Shown: positions 16,442 to 25,061, counted from the stretch's first letter. The stretch is DNA of 36,919 bases from Betaproteobacteria bacterium (GCA_009693435.1 SHXF01000047.1:1-36919); one strand, 5' to 3'. Made by a program: numbers and translations. Notes: generated by a model from the sequence alone, not told the origin.

Positions 16442-16948
16442 TCAGAATCCGACCGGCGGCCCCTGCCACGCGCCTGTTCGCGGCCGCGCGCGCGCGATCG
16501 CCTGGTCCGTTTCGCACCACCCGTCGCAAGCGTTGCGTCCCGGGAGGCGGCGCCAGACATTCAGCAGGCCCTTGCACTTCGCGTAGAAATCGAAAAATCG
16601 CAGTACCTTGCGGCGTTCGGCGGGACCCACCGGCTGACTGCTGCAGATGAGTTTGTCATCGCTCATGCCACGGTCGGTAAGCGTCACGGCGCCCCATGCC
16701 TTGACGCGTATCCGGCTGCCATAAGGCAGGCGCGGCCCGAGCACCACCGCATCGAGGAGATCCCCCTCCATGCCCAGGTACTGCGGCACCGAGCCATAGT
16801 TGAACGGGCAGGGCAGCGGCGAAATGAAGTCGATGCGGCCGGTCGACCCGCGCTTGAGAAAACTGCCGCGCGGGACTTCGATTATGACGTCCAGTTCAAT
16901 CGGGTCCAGGATGTGCTCCGCGCGGTGAGATAGGGTGGCTGGTCGCAT
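16442..16948 (-). CDS. Inorganic pyrophosphatase-like protein
   Basis: 168 residues of the family I soluble inorganic pyrophosphatase type, which hydrolyse pyrophosphate to two phosphates with Mg. Visible family parts are EVPRGSFLKR (24-33), PFNYGSVPQYLGMEGDLLDAVVLG (two pieces from about 48) and TDRGMSDDKL. The metal-binding segment normally DGDPLD is EGDLLD at 61-66, so the first aspartate is Glu; the other two aspartates remain. The final 25 residues are unrelated to the usual C-terminus. This is a divergent paralogue rather than an obvious housekeeping enzyme. It is followed on the same strand by the lipoprotein gene after a gap with tandem repeats. Confidence 0.78.
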   Translation of the reverse strand: MRPATLSHRAEHILDPIELDVIIEVPRGSFLKRGSTGRIDFISPLPCPFNYGSVPQYLGMEGDLLDAVVLGPRLPYGSRIRVKAWGAVTLTDRGMSDDKLICSSQPVGPAERRKVLRFFDFYAKCKGLLNVWRRLPGRNACDGWCETDQAIARARPRTGAWQGPPVGF

Positions 16949-16967
16949 TGTGCCGGCCAGGGCCCGC

Positions 16968-17948
16968 TTATTCGATCACCCGGTTCGCCCGCAGCAGTAC
17001 GGACTGCGGGATGGTGAGGCCAAGTGCCCTGGCGGTTTTCAGATTGACGACAAATTCGAATTGGGTCGGCTGCTCGATCGGCAGATCCGCGGGCTTCGCG
17101 CCTTTGAGGATCTTGTCCACGTACACGGCCGCGCGTCGAAAAACTTCCGCATCGTCGGTCGAATAGGACATGAGGCCACCGGCGTCGACCCAGCTGTGTC
17201 CTTCGAACACCGAAGGCAGCCGGTGTTTCAGGGCCAGTTCGGCAACGCGCTTCTGCTGGCTAAAGGTAGTGAAGTTCGTCACAGTGACGAACGCGCCTGC
17301 CCGTCCCCTGGTCGCGGCCTGAAACGCGCTTTCCAGGTCCGGTTTCGGACTTCGCGCTTCGAGGGACTGAAGCGACAGCTTCAGATTGCGCGCGGCAACC
17401 TCGTATTCCTTGAAACCTATTCTTGCGCTAACACTGTCCGGATCCCACAGTATTGCGACACGCGACAGTCGCGGCACCGACTCTGCCAGCAACTCCAGCC
17501 GTTTTCCGCTCAATTCCCGCTGCAGACTGTACAGACCCGTGATATTCGCGCCCGGACGCGCCATGCTATCGACGATTCCCGTGGCGACCGGATCGTCGTT
17601 GGACACCATGACAATGGGTATCGTTCGGGTTGCCTGCCGGGCGGCGCGGAGCACGCCCGAGGTTGGGACCACCAGCACATCCACTTTGAGTTGCACCAGT
17701 TCGTCTACGAGGATCGACGAGCGCTCGTTCTTGAATTCGGCGTAGCGATACTCGACCAGGATGTTTCTTCCCTCGATGTAACCGAGATCGCGCAGTCCTT
17801 GCCGGAATGCCTCCAGCAGCGGTCCGGGCGAGGCGGCGCTGCCACTCGCTGCATAGCCGACCCTGGGGATCTTCGCCTGCTGTGCCCTGGCCGAAAGCGG
17901 CGCCACGCCTAGCGCAAGAAGTGCAAGTACCGCGTCGCGTCTGTTCAT
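16968..17948 (-). CDS. ABC-type substrate-binding protein (PF04392 type), orphan
   Basis: 326-residue periplasmic binding protein of the TrpX/DUF534-like ABC family. The signal peptide is MNRRDAVLALLALGVAPLSA-RAQ. Family hallmarks are GLRDLGYIEGRNI, MARPGANITGL, YVDKILKGAKPADLPIEQPT and the end KTARALGLTIPQSVLLRANR. Intact family systems have a permease and an ATPase beside the receptor; none is present here. It is the first of six full paralogues in this window. The ligand is unknown; aromatic or amino-acid-like compounds are typical guesses only. The start ATG 17948 is consistent with the signal peptide. Confidence 0.9.
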   Translation of the reverse strand: MNRRDAVLALLALGVAPLSARAQQAKIPRVGYAASGSAASPGPLLEAFRQGLRDLGYIEGRNILVEYRYAEFKNERSSILVDELVQLKVDVLVVPTSGVLRAARQATRTIPIVMVSNDDPVATGIVDSMARPGANITGLYSLQRELSGKRLELLAESVPRLSRVAILWDPDSVSARIGFKEYEVAARNLKLSLQSLEARSPKPDLESAFQAATRGRAGAFVTVTNFTTFSQQKRVAELALKHRLPSVFEGHSWVDAGGLMSYSTDDAEVFRRAAVYVDKILKGAKPADLPIEQPTQFEFVVNLKTARALGLTIPQSVLLRANRVIE

Positions 17949-18158
17949 CAGTTCCCCTGCCGGTCGGACCGGAAGGCCAGTCTACCTTTGATCGGCGGCT
18001 CAAGGATTGATGGGTCGATCGCGGCGGGCTGCCGGTCGGCTGCGGCATTCCCGGCAGCACGGCGCGGTTTCTTCAGCAACGTCCGCTGCCGGCTGAAGGT
18101 CGAGGGTAAGACTATGGGTATCGTCCAGGCGAAACCGGATATCAGTAAAGTGGCCATA

Positions 18159-18200
18159 AGTCCATTTTACTCATGAGTAAAATGGACTACTATCCATTTT
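18159..18200. promoter_or_regulatory. 30-bp perfect palindrome upstream of an AAA/DUF4143 gene
   Basis: AGTCCATTTTACTCA (18159-18173) is followed directly by its exact complement (18174-18188). A third half-site, TCCATTTT (18193-18200), touches the ATG of the ATPase gene. The AT-rich sequence stands out from the surroundings. No Shine-Dalgarno is present before that ATG. Most likely it is an operator for autoregulation, or a cruciform/hairpin that controls translation; this is inference. Confidence 0.75.
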
Positions 18201-19337
18201 ATGACCACAAGTCGTTATCTGGAAATTCCCGTGTCGGACGCCCTGAAGCGCAAGATGGTCTTCGTTGGCGGGCCGCGACAGGTCGGCAAGACCACGTTTG
18301 CCCTGGGATTTCTTGGCAAGAACGCGGACGAAACGCATCCTGCGTATCTCAACTGGGATCATCCCGGCGTCCCGCCCAGACTGAGAAACGCGGAGCTTCC
18401 CGCCGGGGAATCATTGCTGTTGCTGGATGAAATACACAAGTACGCCCGTTGGAGGAACCTGCTCAAGGGAATCTACGACACGGAGAAATCCCGGCGCAAG
18501 ATCATCGTCACGGGTTCCGCGCGGCTCGACTACTACAGGAAGGGTGGCGATTCCCTTGCCGGCCGCTATCGTTACTTTCGTCTGCATCCTTTTTCCCTCC
18601 GGGAACTGAACCGGAAGCCCACGCGCGCCGACCTGGAGGCGCTGCTGAAATTCGGCGGGTTTCCGGAGCCGCTATTCGCGCAGAACGAGGCGGAGCATCG
18701 CATCTGGCAGCGGGACCGGATTTCACGCGTGGTTCGCGAGGATCTGCGCGATCTGGAACACGTACGCGAAATCAGCCTGATCGAGCACCTGACCGACCTG
18801 CTGCCCTCGAAAGTGGGTTCGCCGCTTTCGGTAAAAAGCCTGTGCGAGGATCTGCAGATCGACCACAAGACCGCGGAGCGCTGGCTGCAGATACTGGAAA
18901 ACATGTACGTCTGCTTCCGCATCCTGCCCTTCGGCGCGCCGCGCATCCGCGCCGTGAAGAAGGCAAGGAAGCTCTATCTCTGGGACTGGTCGGGTGTGGC
19001 GGGCGCGGGGCCGAGATTCGAGAACATGGTCGCTTCACAGCTCCTCAAGTTCTGCCATTGGCAGGAGGATACGCAGGGTCATGCCATGGAGCTTCGCTAT
19101 CTGCGAGACACCGACAAGCGCGAAATCGATTTTGTCGTGCTCAAAAACAGGAAGCCCGTGTTCGCCGTCGAATGCAAATTGGGAGAACGAGCCATCGGCC
19201 CCGCGCTCCATTATTTTGCCGGGAGAACGCCGATTCCGCGCTTCTACCAGACGCATCTTGGCGAGAGGCACTTTGAAACCGGCAAGGTGACGGTATTGCC
19301 GTTCATCAAGCTGTGCCAGGAACTCGAGCTTCCCTAG
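18201..19337 (+). CDS. AAA-family ATPase with DUF4143 C-terminal domain
   Basis: 378 residues. Walker A is GGPRQVGKTT (Lys30) and Walker B is LLLLDEIHK (Asp76, Glu77), with sensor VTGSARLD. The AAA_14 domain is followed by a DUF4143 domain whose Asp310, Glu324 and Lys326 (EIDFVV, then VECK) match the D-ExK pattern of PD-(D/E)xK nuclease folds. The cellular role of this widespread family is unknown; defence or genome maintenance has been suggested by context. It stands alone, and its start codon abuts a large palindrome. A second member is encoded at 22462-23703. Confidence 0.9.
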   Translation: MTTSRYLEIPVSDALKRKMVFVGGPRQVGKTTFALGFLGKNADETHPAYLNWDHPGVPPRLRNAELPAGESLLLLDEIHKYARWRNLLKGIYDTEKSRRKIIVTGSARLDYYRKGGDSLAGRYRYFRLHPFSLRELNRKPTRADLEALLKFGGFPEPLFAQNEAEHRIWQRDRISRVVREDLRDLEHVREISLIEHLTDLLPSKVGSPLSVKSLCEDLQIDHKTAERWLQILENMYVCFRILPFGAPRIRAVKKARKLYLWDWSGVAGAGPRFENMVASQLLKFCHWQEDTQGHAMELRYLRDTDKREIDFVVLKNRKPVFAVECKLGERAIGPALHYFAGRTPIPRFYQTHLGERHFETGKVTVLPFIKLCQELELP

Positions 19338-19389
19338 AAATACGGACGCAAGCAAAGGCATGCGTACTGTCTGATTCCGGCATCAATCA

Positions 19390-19426
19390 CCATGAAATTC
19401 CCACAAGGTGCGTTGGAATTTCATGG
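19390..19426. repeat. 12-bp inverted repeat (hairpin)
   Basis: CCATGAAATTCC (19390-19401) pairs perfectly with GGAATTTCATGG (19415-19426) around a 13-base loop. There is no T-run, so it is not a standard terminator. It lies 50 bases after the ATPase gene and could be a remnant of a mobile element end or a regulatory hairpin. Confidence 0.7.
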
Positions 19427-19548
19427 CGAATAAGTCGACCAGGGGCATCGGCAATATCCTGAATTTTGCCGGTTCATCCGGTTTCGCATCACGGCGCGGC
19501 GGCCGAACCCGGTCGATTTCCCGGCTGCAAAAAAGTTACACTTGTTGC

Positions 19549-20106
19549 GTGCCGCAGTACAACCAATCCCTCATCCAGTGGATCCCCGCTGCCTGCTCGC
19601 AGCGCACCCGGGCTATTGCGCTGTCGATGGCCGCGTCTATCCTTGCCGGTTGCGCCACCCTGGGCCTGGTCGGGAGCACGGTGCCGCCGTACCGTAGCGG
19701 GCAGACCTTTGTGAGAGGAACCTGCATTCCCGGGCCAGCGCGGGAGCCGTGCCCGTTTGCTTTCCACCTCGTCCGCGACGATGCCGACCATATCCTGCTG
19801 CTGAGCAGGCTGTCCGCGCGCGATGCCCAGGGCAAGGCATTGTTCACCGTCTCGGATTCGTTTGCGCCGATACCGATCGGGTCTGGCGACGCGCCACTGC
19901 TGGGATTGTGCGGACCCGGCCGGCATCCGGATGCGACGATATTTGCCGTCGTCGAAACGCACGGCGAGGCCGCATGGCGTGGCAGCGTGCGCTTTGCGCT
20001 CAAGGCGAATCTGGATCTGGCGCGTCTGGAGCGCATCGAAATTGCGGACCTGGCATGCTCGAACGGGGAAAGCGTCAATCCGTTCGGCGCGCAGCTCCCG
20101 ATTTGA
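19549..20106 (+). CDS. Hypothetical lipoprotein
   Basis: About 185 residues. Signal sequence RTRAIALSMAASILAGC has a clear lipobox (LAGC). A cysteine-containing mature part follows (GTCIPGPAREPC, LGLCGPG, DLACSNGE) with no recognised domain. The frame is open to 19408 on ATG, but that start would put the lipobox far inside, so GTG 19549 is preferred; an ATG at 19627 would leave too short a signal. It is convergent with the exporter gene. The function is unknown; a conserved envelope lipoprotein is the best description. Confidence 0.6.
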   Translation: MPQYNQSLIQWIPAACSQRTRAIALSMAASILAGCATLGLVGSTVPPYRSGQTFVRGTCIPGPAREPCPFAFHLVRDDADHILLLSRLSARDAQGKALFTVSDSFAPIPIGSGDAPLLGLCGPGRHPDATIFAVVETHGEAAWRGSVRFALKANLDLARLERIEIADLACSNGESVNPFGAQLPI

Positions 20107-20130
20107 GTCTGTGCCTCGGCGCCCCCGGTT

Positions 20131-21339
20131 TCATTGCCGGCGCCGCTTCAATACGAATGGCAGGGCGCTGAACGTCATGGTCAGCACCGTTCCCACCGAC
20201 ATGATGATGACCATGGGCACGGGCGTGCCGTCGGCGATCGCGGTGTAGAACTGCACGAAGACGGCGCCTAGCGCGAAGTGACAGAACATGGCGACCCCCG
20301 ACGCCGTGCCTGCCAGATGCGGCTTGACGCGAATCGCGCCGGCCTGGGCATTGGGCGAGATCAAGCCCTGGGCGATGCTGATCAGGCACCAGGGCACCGC
20401 CAGTATCGCGGGCGTGACGTAACCCGCCAGCATCAACACCGCCTGACCCGCCACCAGCACCACCATGACGAGGGCGCCCGTGAGCACCTGGGTCTCGATC
20501 GCCACGCGCCCGCTCAGCCTGCCCGTCATGTAATTCCCAAGCGCGTAGGCCGGGGGGAAAAGCATGAAGTACAGGCCGAACTCGGTCGAGGAACGGCCCA
20601 GATAGTCTTTCATGAGAAACGTCATCGCGGAGGCCGCGCCGACGAAAGTGCCGGAGGAAAATCCCGTGGCTAGAACGAAACCGACAAACGAGGGGTTGGA
20701 CAGCAGCGAGCCATAGTTTCGCAACACGCTGTGCGACAGCGCGGCGCGCTCTGCGGGCGGATGCGACTCGCCGAGCACGCGCCAGGCCGCCGCGAGTATC
20801 AGGCCACCGCCCAGCAGGGCCGACCAGAGCACGCTGCGCCAGCCGAAATAGTCCACGAGCAGGCCGCCTATCAGCGGCGAGAACGTCGGCCCCAGGGTGG
20901 AGGCCATGGTCAGGTAGGAGATCGCCGTGACCAGGTGTTCGTGGCCGAAGCGGTCGCGCGCGATGGCGCGCGCGATGGTGACGCCGCAACCGGCGCCCAG
21001 TGCCTGTACCACTCGCCCGGCCAACAGGCTCTCCACCGATCCTGCCAGCGCCGATGCCAGGCTGCCGATGCAAAAGAGCGCGAGTCCGGATATCAGCACC
21101 GGACGCCGGCCATAGCGATCCGAAAGCGAGCCATAGGCAAGGGTGCTGAAGGCCATGACCAGCAACGCAATACTGAAGGTCGCCCCCACCAGGGCGTCGG
21201 AGGCATCGAAGGCCTTCTTTACCTCCGGCATCACCGGCAGGAACATGTGTATGGCCATGGTGCCGACCAAGGTGATGGCCAACAGGGTGAGCATGAATAC
21301 GATGCCGGGGGCGCGCTGGGTCATGGCCAAGTATCGCAT
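20131..21339 (-). CDS. MFS drug-resistance exporter, Bcr/CflA type
   Basis: About 402 residues with roughly 12 hydrophobic segments. MFS motif A is visible as GSLSDRYGRRPVLISG after the second segment, and LGAGCGVTIARAIARDRF matches the Bcr/CflA signature region. Family members are proton-driven exporters of small drugs such as bicyclomycin or chloramphenicol, or of amino acids. The open frame extends to 21465. ATG 21339 (MRYLAMTQRAP) or 21324 (MTQRAP) are the likely starts; both have weak ribosome-binding sites. It is divergent from the DUF1778/GNAT pair. The substrate is unknown. Confidence 0.88.
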   Translation of the reverse strand: MRYLAMTQRAPGIVFMLTLLAITLVGTMAIHMFLPVMPEVKKAFDASDALVGATFSIALLVMAFSTLAYGSLSDRYGRRPVLISGLALFCIGSLASALAGSVESLLAGRVVQALGAGCGVTIARAIARDRFGHEHLVTAISYLTMASTLGPTFSPLIGGLLVDYFGWRSVLWSALLGGGLILAAAWRVLGESHPPAERAALSHSVLRNYGSLLSNPSFVGFVLATGFSSGTFVGAASAMTFLMKDYLGRSSTEFGLYFMLFPPAYALGNYMTGRLSGRVAIETQVLTGALVMVVLVAGQAVLMLAGYVTPAILAVPWCLISIAQGLISPNAQAGAIRVKPHLAGTASGVAMFCHFALGAVFVQFYTAIADGTPVPMVIIMSVGTVLTMTFSALPFVLKRRRQ

Positions 21340-21489
21340 CGAGGCGGTGACCGCAACGGAGTTATGCGTCGAAAAATCGGTTGCAGGTCCTGGCGCACGG
21401 CGCGCGCAACTTCCGGTGCAGCGCGCATGTCGTGCCGATACGGGGATCGGCGCAGTCGGAGTCACATGCGGCTGGAGAAGCGGGGCTAG

Positions 21490-21508
21490 ATACGGTAAAA
21501 TGCCGTAT
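21490..21508. promoter_or_regulatory. Operator-like palindrome before DUF1778/GNAT pair
   Basis: ATACGG-TAAAATG-CCGTAT, a 6-bp inverted repeat with a 7-base AT-rich centre, 27 bases upstream of the antitoxin start. Ribbon-helix-helix antitoxins repress their own operons by binding such sites, so an operator is likely. Confidence 0.65.
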
Positions 21509-21534
21509 TGCCTCTTGCTTGTTGAAAGCTCGCC

Positions 21535-21807
21535 ATGAGCGTGACGGCCCGTTTCGACCTGAAGATGAATGCCGACGAAAAGGACGTGGTCGCGCGCGCC
21601 GCTGCGCTCATGGGCACGACCATGGCGGGATTCGTGCGCGCTGCGGTGAAAGAGAAGGCCATGGCCCTGCTGGATCGCGAATCGCGCGTCACCCTGTCGA
21701 CGCGCGATTTCGCTGCGTTGACCAGGGCGCTGAACAGCCCGTTCAAACCCAATCGGGCGCTCAAGGGAGCATTGGCGGAGGCGGCAGCCAAAGTCCGTCG
21801 TGCTTGA
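21535..21807 (+). CDS. DUF1778 (TacA-like) ribbon-helix-helix antitoxin
   Basis: 90 residues. SVTARFDLKMNADEKDVVARA is followed by AAALMGTTMAGFVRAAVKEKA, the RHH fold of DUF1778 antitoxins. The C-terminal tail (RDFAALTRALNSPFKPN) is the toxin-neutralising segment in this family. It binds and inhibits the acetyltransferase toxin encoded next and represses the operon. The start ATG 21535 is the first in frame after the palindrome. The stop overlaps the toxin start by 8 bases, so translation is coupled. Confidence 0.9.
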   Translation: MSVTARFDLKMNADEKDVVARAAALMGTTMAGFVRAAVKEKAMALLDRESRVTLSTRDFAALTRALNSPFKPNRALKGALAEAAAKVRRA

Positions 21808-22288
21808 AGAGCAGCCGCTTGATCAGGATCTTCACGACCGTGCAGGATTCACCTGCGGCGTCCCCGCGCTGGACGATTACCTGCGCCGCTACGCCGCTCA
21901 ACACCGTCGCAAGGGTGTCAGCACGGTTCATGTGCTGGTGGACACCCGGGAGCCACGCCTGATTCTGGGCTACTACACTCTCAGTGCGGCCCAGGTGGAC
22001 GCAGCCGATTTGAGTGATGCCGAAAGGAAGAGTCTGCCTCGCTACCCGGTGCCGTGCTTTCGTATGGGACGATTGGCGTGCCGTATGGATCGGCGAGGGC
22101 AAGGACTGGGGAAATTGCTCATCGGCTGTGCGGTGGAACGGTGCCTGCACGCCAGAAAGCAGGTCGCCGCGTATGCGCTTATCGTCGATGCCAAGAATGC
22201 TCAGGCGAAGGCATTTTATGAGCACTACGGCTTCAAGCCTTGCGTTGATGCTTCGATGACCCTTTACCTGCCGCTGGGATCGGGTTGA
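21800..22288 (+). CDS. GNAT acetyltransferase toxin (TacT-like)
   Basis: 162 residues. The GNAT acetyl-CoA loop RRGQGLGKLL is at 98-107, and AFYEHYGF carries Tyr140, equivalent to the catalytic tyrosine of TacT-type toxins. Such toxins acetylate the amino group of charged tRNAs and stop translation. GTG 21800 is chosen as start because it overlaps the antitoxin end and yields the usual length. The partner and organisation are those of a complete type II module. The 170 bases after it hold nothing recognisable. Confidence 0.9.
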   Translation: MLEEQPLDQDLHDRAGFTCGVPALDDYLRRYAAQHRRKGVSTVHVLVDTREPRLILGYYTLSAAQVDAADLSDAERKSLPRYPVPCFRMGRLACRMDRRGQGLGKLLIGCAVERCLHARKQVAAYALIVDAKNAQAKAFYEHYGFKPCVDASMTLYLPLGSG

Positions 22289-22461
22289 TGCACACCGCGA
22301 GCCCTACCGGATTAACGACTCCCGGCAGCTAGGGGTGAGAGTGGCGATGCCCGACATTGACTCGCGCGAGCTGCTTGATTGGCGCACTTTGTGCACCCTT
22401 ACGCTAGTGGCCGCAGACCGCATGACCATGCCATTGTCACATACCGGCCTGCGTCAGATTC

Positions 22462-23703
22462 CTATTGTGTCCACAGCTCTGAAAGCGGCACAGCCAGGAT
22501 GCGCCGGTCCGCGGTCGGGAGCGTGCTCGTGCCCGCATACAGGATCATGCCACCCTGAAAATCCTTGCCGCATTGCTCGGCAAGGCGGCGCAGCCCATTG
22601 CCGTCGGCCGGCGTCACTGTCGCAGCGGTCTTCACTTCCACACCCCACGTGCGCCGGCCGCGCGTGATAACGAGGTCCACCTCCACCTGGTCCTTGTCGC
22701 GGTAGTGCCAGAAGCGCAGGTCCGGATCGGTCCACCCGGCCTGGGCGATGATCTGCTGCACCACGAACGATTCGGTCAGATGGCCGTAACGCTCGCGTCG
22801 CGCTGTCCAGTCTCCGGCTTCGAGCCCCGCGAGCGTTGCCGCAAGGCCGCTGTCAATCAAGTGGATCTTGGGTGCCTTGATGAGGCGTCTTGCTTCGTTC
22901 CGGTGCCAGGCCGGCAACCGCCGCAGCAGGAACAGTCGCTCAAGAATATTCAGGTACTGATCGGCGGTCTCCCGGCGCATGCCGAGTTGCGCACCCAGGA
23001 TGGAAAGATTGAGCAGGCTGGCAGAGCGCAGGGCAACGATTTCAACGAGCCGGCCGAGTTCGGCGGCGTCGCGCACGCGGGCGATATCCGCGACGTCCCG
23101 CTCCAGCAAAGTGCGCAGATATTGCCGGTGCCATTGGCGCGCCCGATCGGGCGAGCGCAGTTGCGCCGGCGGATAGCCCCCGCGCAGGAGTCGCGCCTGC
23201 AACTGGCCGTGCGGCGCCGCCTCGATGCCACGAATGCGGGGCGTAACGCGCCCGGTCAGGAAGGCGTGAAGCAGCGCGCCGGGCTGGCGCTCCTTTTCGG
23301 ACTCCGTCAGTGGATGCAAGTGGACGAACTCAATGCGGCCTGCGAGCGAATCGCCGGTCTTCGGCAACAGCAAAAGATCAGCGGAGCCCGTGAGGAGAAA
23401 GCGGCCTGGCCGCCGGTCGCTATCCACTGCCGCCTTGATCGCCAAGAGCAGGCCCGGCGCGCGCTGTATCTCGTCGAGTGTCACGCGGCCGGGAAGTGCC
23501 GCGATGAAGCCGACCGGATCCTCGCGGGCGGTGCGGAGCATCGGCTCCTCGTCCAGCGTGACGTAGGCGCGCTCGGGTGTGAGTGTGCGGACCAGCGTGC
23601 TCTTGCCCGACTGCCGCGGCCCCAGCAACGCGACCACCGGGGTGTCGCTCAGCGCCAGCTTCAGCGCGCGCCGGACGTTGCGGGGGTAGGCGGATTCGGC
23701 CAT
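22462..23703 (-). CDS. AAA-family ATPase with DUF4143 domain (second copy)
   Basis: 413 residues. Walker A is LLGPRQSGKST (Lys34), Walker B VTLDEIQRA (Asp77, Glu78) and sensor LLTGSADLLLLP. The C-terminal DUF4143 domain has a D-ExK pattern (QVEVDLVI, then WGVEVKTA), like the ATPase at 18201, but overall sequence similarity between the two is modest. The function of the family is uncertain. The start ATG 23703 lies just downstream, in gene orientation, of a 23-bp-period repeat array, which may contain its promoter region. Confidence 0.9.
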   Translation of the reverse strand: MAESAYPRNVRRALKLALSDTPVVALLGPRQSGKSTLVRTLTPERAYVTLDEEPMLRTAREDPVGFIAALPGRVTLDEIQRAPGLLLAIKAAVDSDRRPGRFLLTGSADLLLLPKTGDSLAGRIEFVHLHPLTESEKERQPGALLHAFLTGRVTPRIRGIEAAPHGQLQARLLRGGYPPAQLRSPDRARQWHRQYLRTLLERDVADIARVRDAAELGRLVEIVALRSASLLNLSILGAQLGMRRETADQYLNILERLFLLRRLPAWHRNEARRLIKAPKIHLIDSGLAATLAGLEAGDWTARRERYGHLTESFVVQQIIAQAGWTDPDLRFWHYRDKDQVEVDLVITRGRRTWGVEVKTAATVTPADGNGLRRLAEQCGKDFQGGMILYAGTSTLPTADRRILAVPLSELWTQ

Positions 23704-23720
23704 TTGCCGGCTAATGTACC

Positions 23721-23812
23721 GTCCAATTGCTGGTTAAGCAAGCGTCCAATTGCTGGTTAAGCAAGCGTCCAATTGCCGGTTTTCAGAGCGTCCAATTGCC
23801 TAGTTCGGGGCG
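23721..23812. repeat. 23-bp-period direct repeat array (four copies)
   Basis: Copies begin at 23721, 23744, 23767 and 23790. The first two are identical; the third and fourth share GTCCAATTGC and then diverge. The core TCCAA-TTG-CTGGT matches the spacing and most bases of the core in the array at 1628-1687 read on the minus strand (TCCAA-CGT-CTGGT). It is intergenic, upstream of the minus-strand ATPase and downstream of a binding-protein gene. Function unknown. Confidence 0.9.
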
Positions 23813-23873
23813 CTGCGGCAGCGTCGGGAAGCAGCCGCGAAGCGCCAATGCCATGGGAGCGCTATGCGCCGCT

Positions 23874-24881
23874 TCACTCGATCACCCGGTCGGCCCGTAT
23901 CAGCACCGACTGCGGGATGGTCAGACCGAGCGCTTTCGCCGTCTTGAGGTTGATCACCATCTCGAACTGGGTCGGCTGTTCGAAGGGCAACTCGCCGGGC
24001 GGCCTGCCTTTGAGAATGCGATCGACGAAGTTCGCTGCGTTGCGGAACATGCCGGTCGCGCTGAATCCGTAGACCGCGAGCCCGCCGTCGGCGACGAATG
24101 AATCGCTGGCGTAGATAGCCGGAATGCGATGGCGCGCCGCGAGATCCACGATCAACTTCGGCTGCGAGGAAAGCAGCGGCTGGTTCGCGACGATCAGCAT
24201 CTGGGCACGCTGTGCCGCCGCCCTGGCAAACGCATCCGGCACTTCCTTCAGGCTGGTCACGTACAGGATATCGACACTGAGGCCGAGCTTTGCCGCGGCC
24301 GCCTGAAACAGTTTTGCGCTCTGCTCCCGGGTCGGACATCCCGAATAGCTCAGCACACTGACGCGCTTGGCGCCGGGAACGATCTCGCGCAGGATCTCCA
24401 TGGTCTTCTGGTCGGAGACTTCCTGAAACAGGACATTGCCGGTGACATTGCCGCCGGGCCGCGCGAGACTGGCGGCAAACCCCTGCGACACGGGATCCCC
24501 CATCATCGCGGCCACCACAGGAATGGTGAGAGTCACGTCTCTGGTTGCCTTCACCATTTCCGAACCGTGGACGACGATGATCCGGGGACTGCTACGGGCA
24601 ATCTCGTCCAGCAGCGCGGGCAGTCGTTCGAAGCGGCCCGCCACCTCGTGAATTTCCAGGATCAGATTGCGGCCTTCGATATAGCCCAGTTCGCGCAAGC
24701 GGCTGCGGAATGCACCCACCCGATCCGCCTGGACTTGCACTGTTCCGGCGATCACCAGCGCCACGCGAGGGGCCGCAGCTTGCGCCTGGGCCTGCGCGAC
24801 GCGCGCATTGGTCGGCGCAAACGCCGCCAACGCCACGCCGCCGGCGGCCATCAGAAATTGTCTGCGTTGGATTGGCTTCAT
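23874..24881 (-). CDS. ABC-type substrate-binding protein (PF04392 type), orphan
   Basis: 335 residues. The N-terminus MKPIQRRQFLMAAGGVALAA resembles a Tat-type signal (RRQFL), unlike the Sec-like signals of the other paralogues. The mature part has LRELGYIEGRNLILEI, ASLARPGGNVTGN, FVDRILKGRPPGELPFEQPT and the terminal KTAKALGLTIPQSVLIRADR. No permease or ATPase is adjacent. It is more distant from the plus-strand paralogues (for example VVHGSEMVKATRD in place of the AAG-type segment), which suggests an older split. The ligand is unknown. Confidence 0.9.
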   Translation of the reverse strand: MKPIQRRQFLMAAGGVALAAFAPTNARVAQAQAQAAAPRVALVIAGTVQVQADRVGAFRSRLRELGYIEGRNLILEIHEVAGRFERLPALLDEIARSSPRIIVVHGSEMVKATRDVTLTIPVVAAMMGDPVSQGFAASLARPGGNVTGNVLFQEVSDQKTMEILREIVPGAKRVSVLSYSGCPTREQSAKLFQAAAAKLGLSVDILYVTSLKEVPDAFARAAAQRAQMLIVANQPLLSSQPKLIVDLAARHRIPAIYASDSFVADGGLAVYGFSATGMFRNAANFVDRILKGRPPGELPFEQPTQFEMVINLKTAKALGLTIPQSVLIRADRVIE

Positions 24882-24914
24882 GAATTCCGTGGCAACGTTT
24901 GCACTATCAAGCAG

Positions 24915-25000
24915 GTTGGGCTGTGCGCAGCGATGCCCAACATTCTACGGTGCATGACCGCCAAGTTGGGGTTCGCTGCGCTCAACGCCAACCTGCGGCT
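24915..25000. repeat. REP-like hairpins (second locus)
   Basis: GTTGGGC (24915-24921) pairs with GCCCAAC (24935-24941), followed by GTTGGGGTTCGCTGCGCTCA and CCAACCTGC. The motifs match those at 2387-2460. The gap between the binding-protein gene and the RES toxin gene contains only this element. Confidence 0.7.
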
Positions 25001-25061
25001 GGCAGTGCTAAAAGGCAGGGCCAATGTGTCATGTGCTCTTGGCAGATGATCGTGGCAATTA

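Noticed and set aside
18173..18430. An 85-codon frame starting inside the 30-bp palindrome
   Set aside because: It overlaps the ATPase gene in another frame and shows no domain; it arises from the ATGAGTAAAATG sequence of the palindrome.
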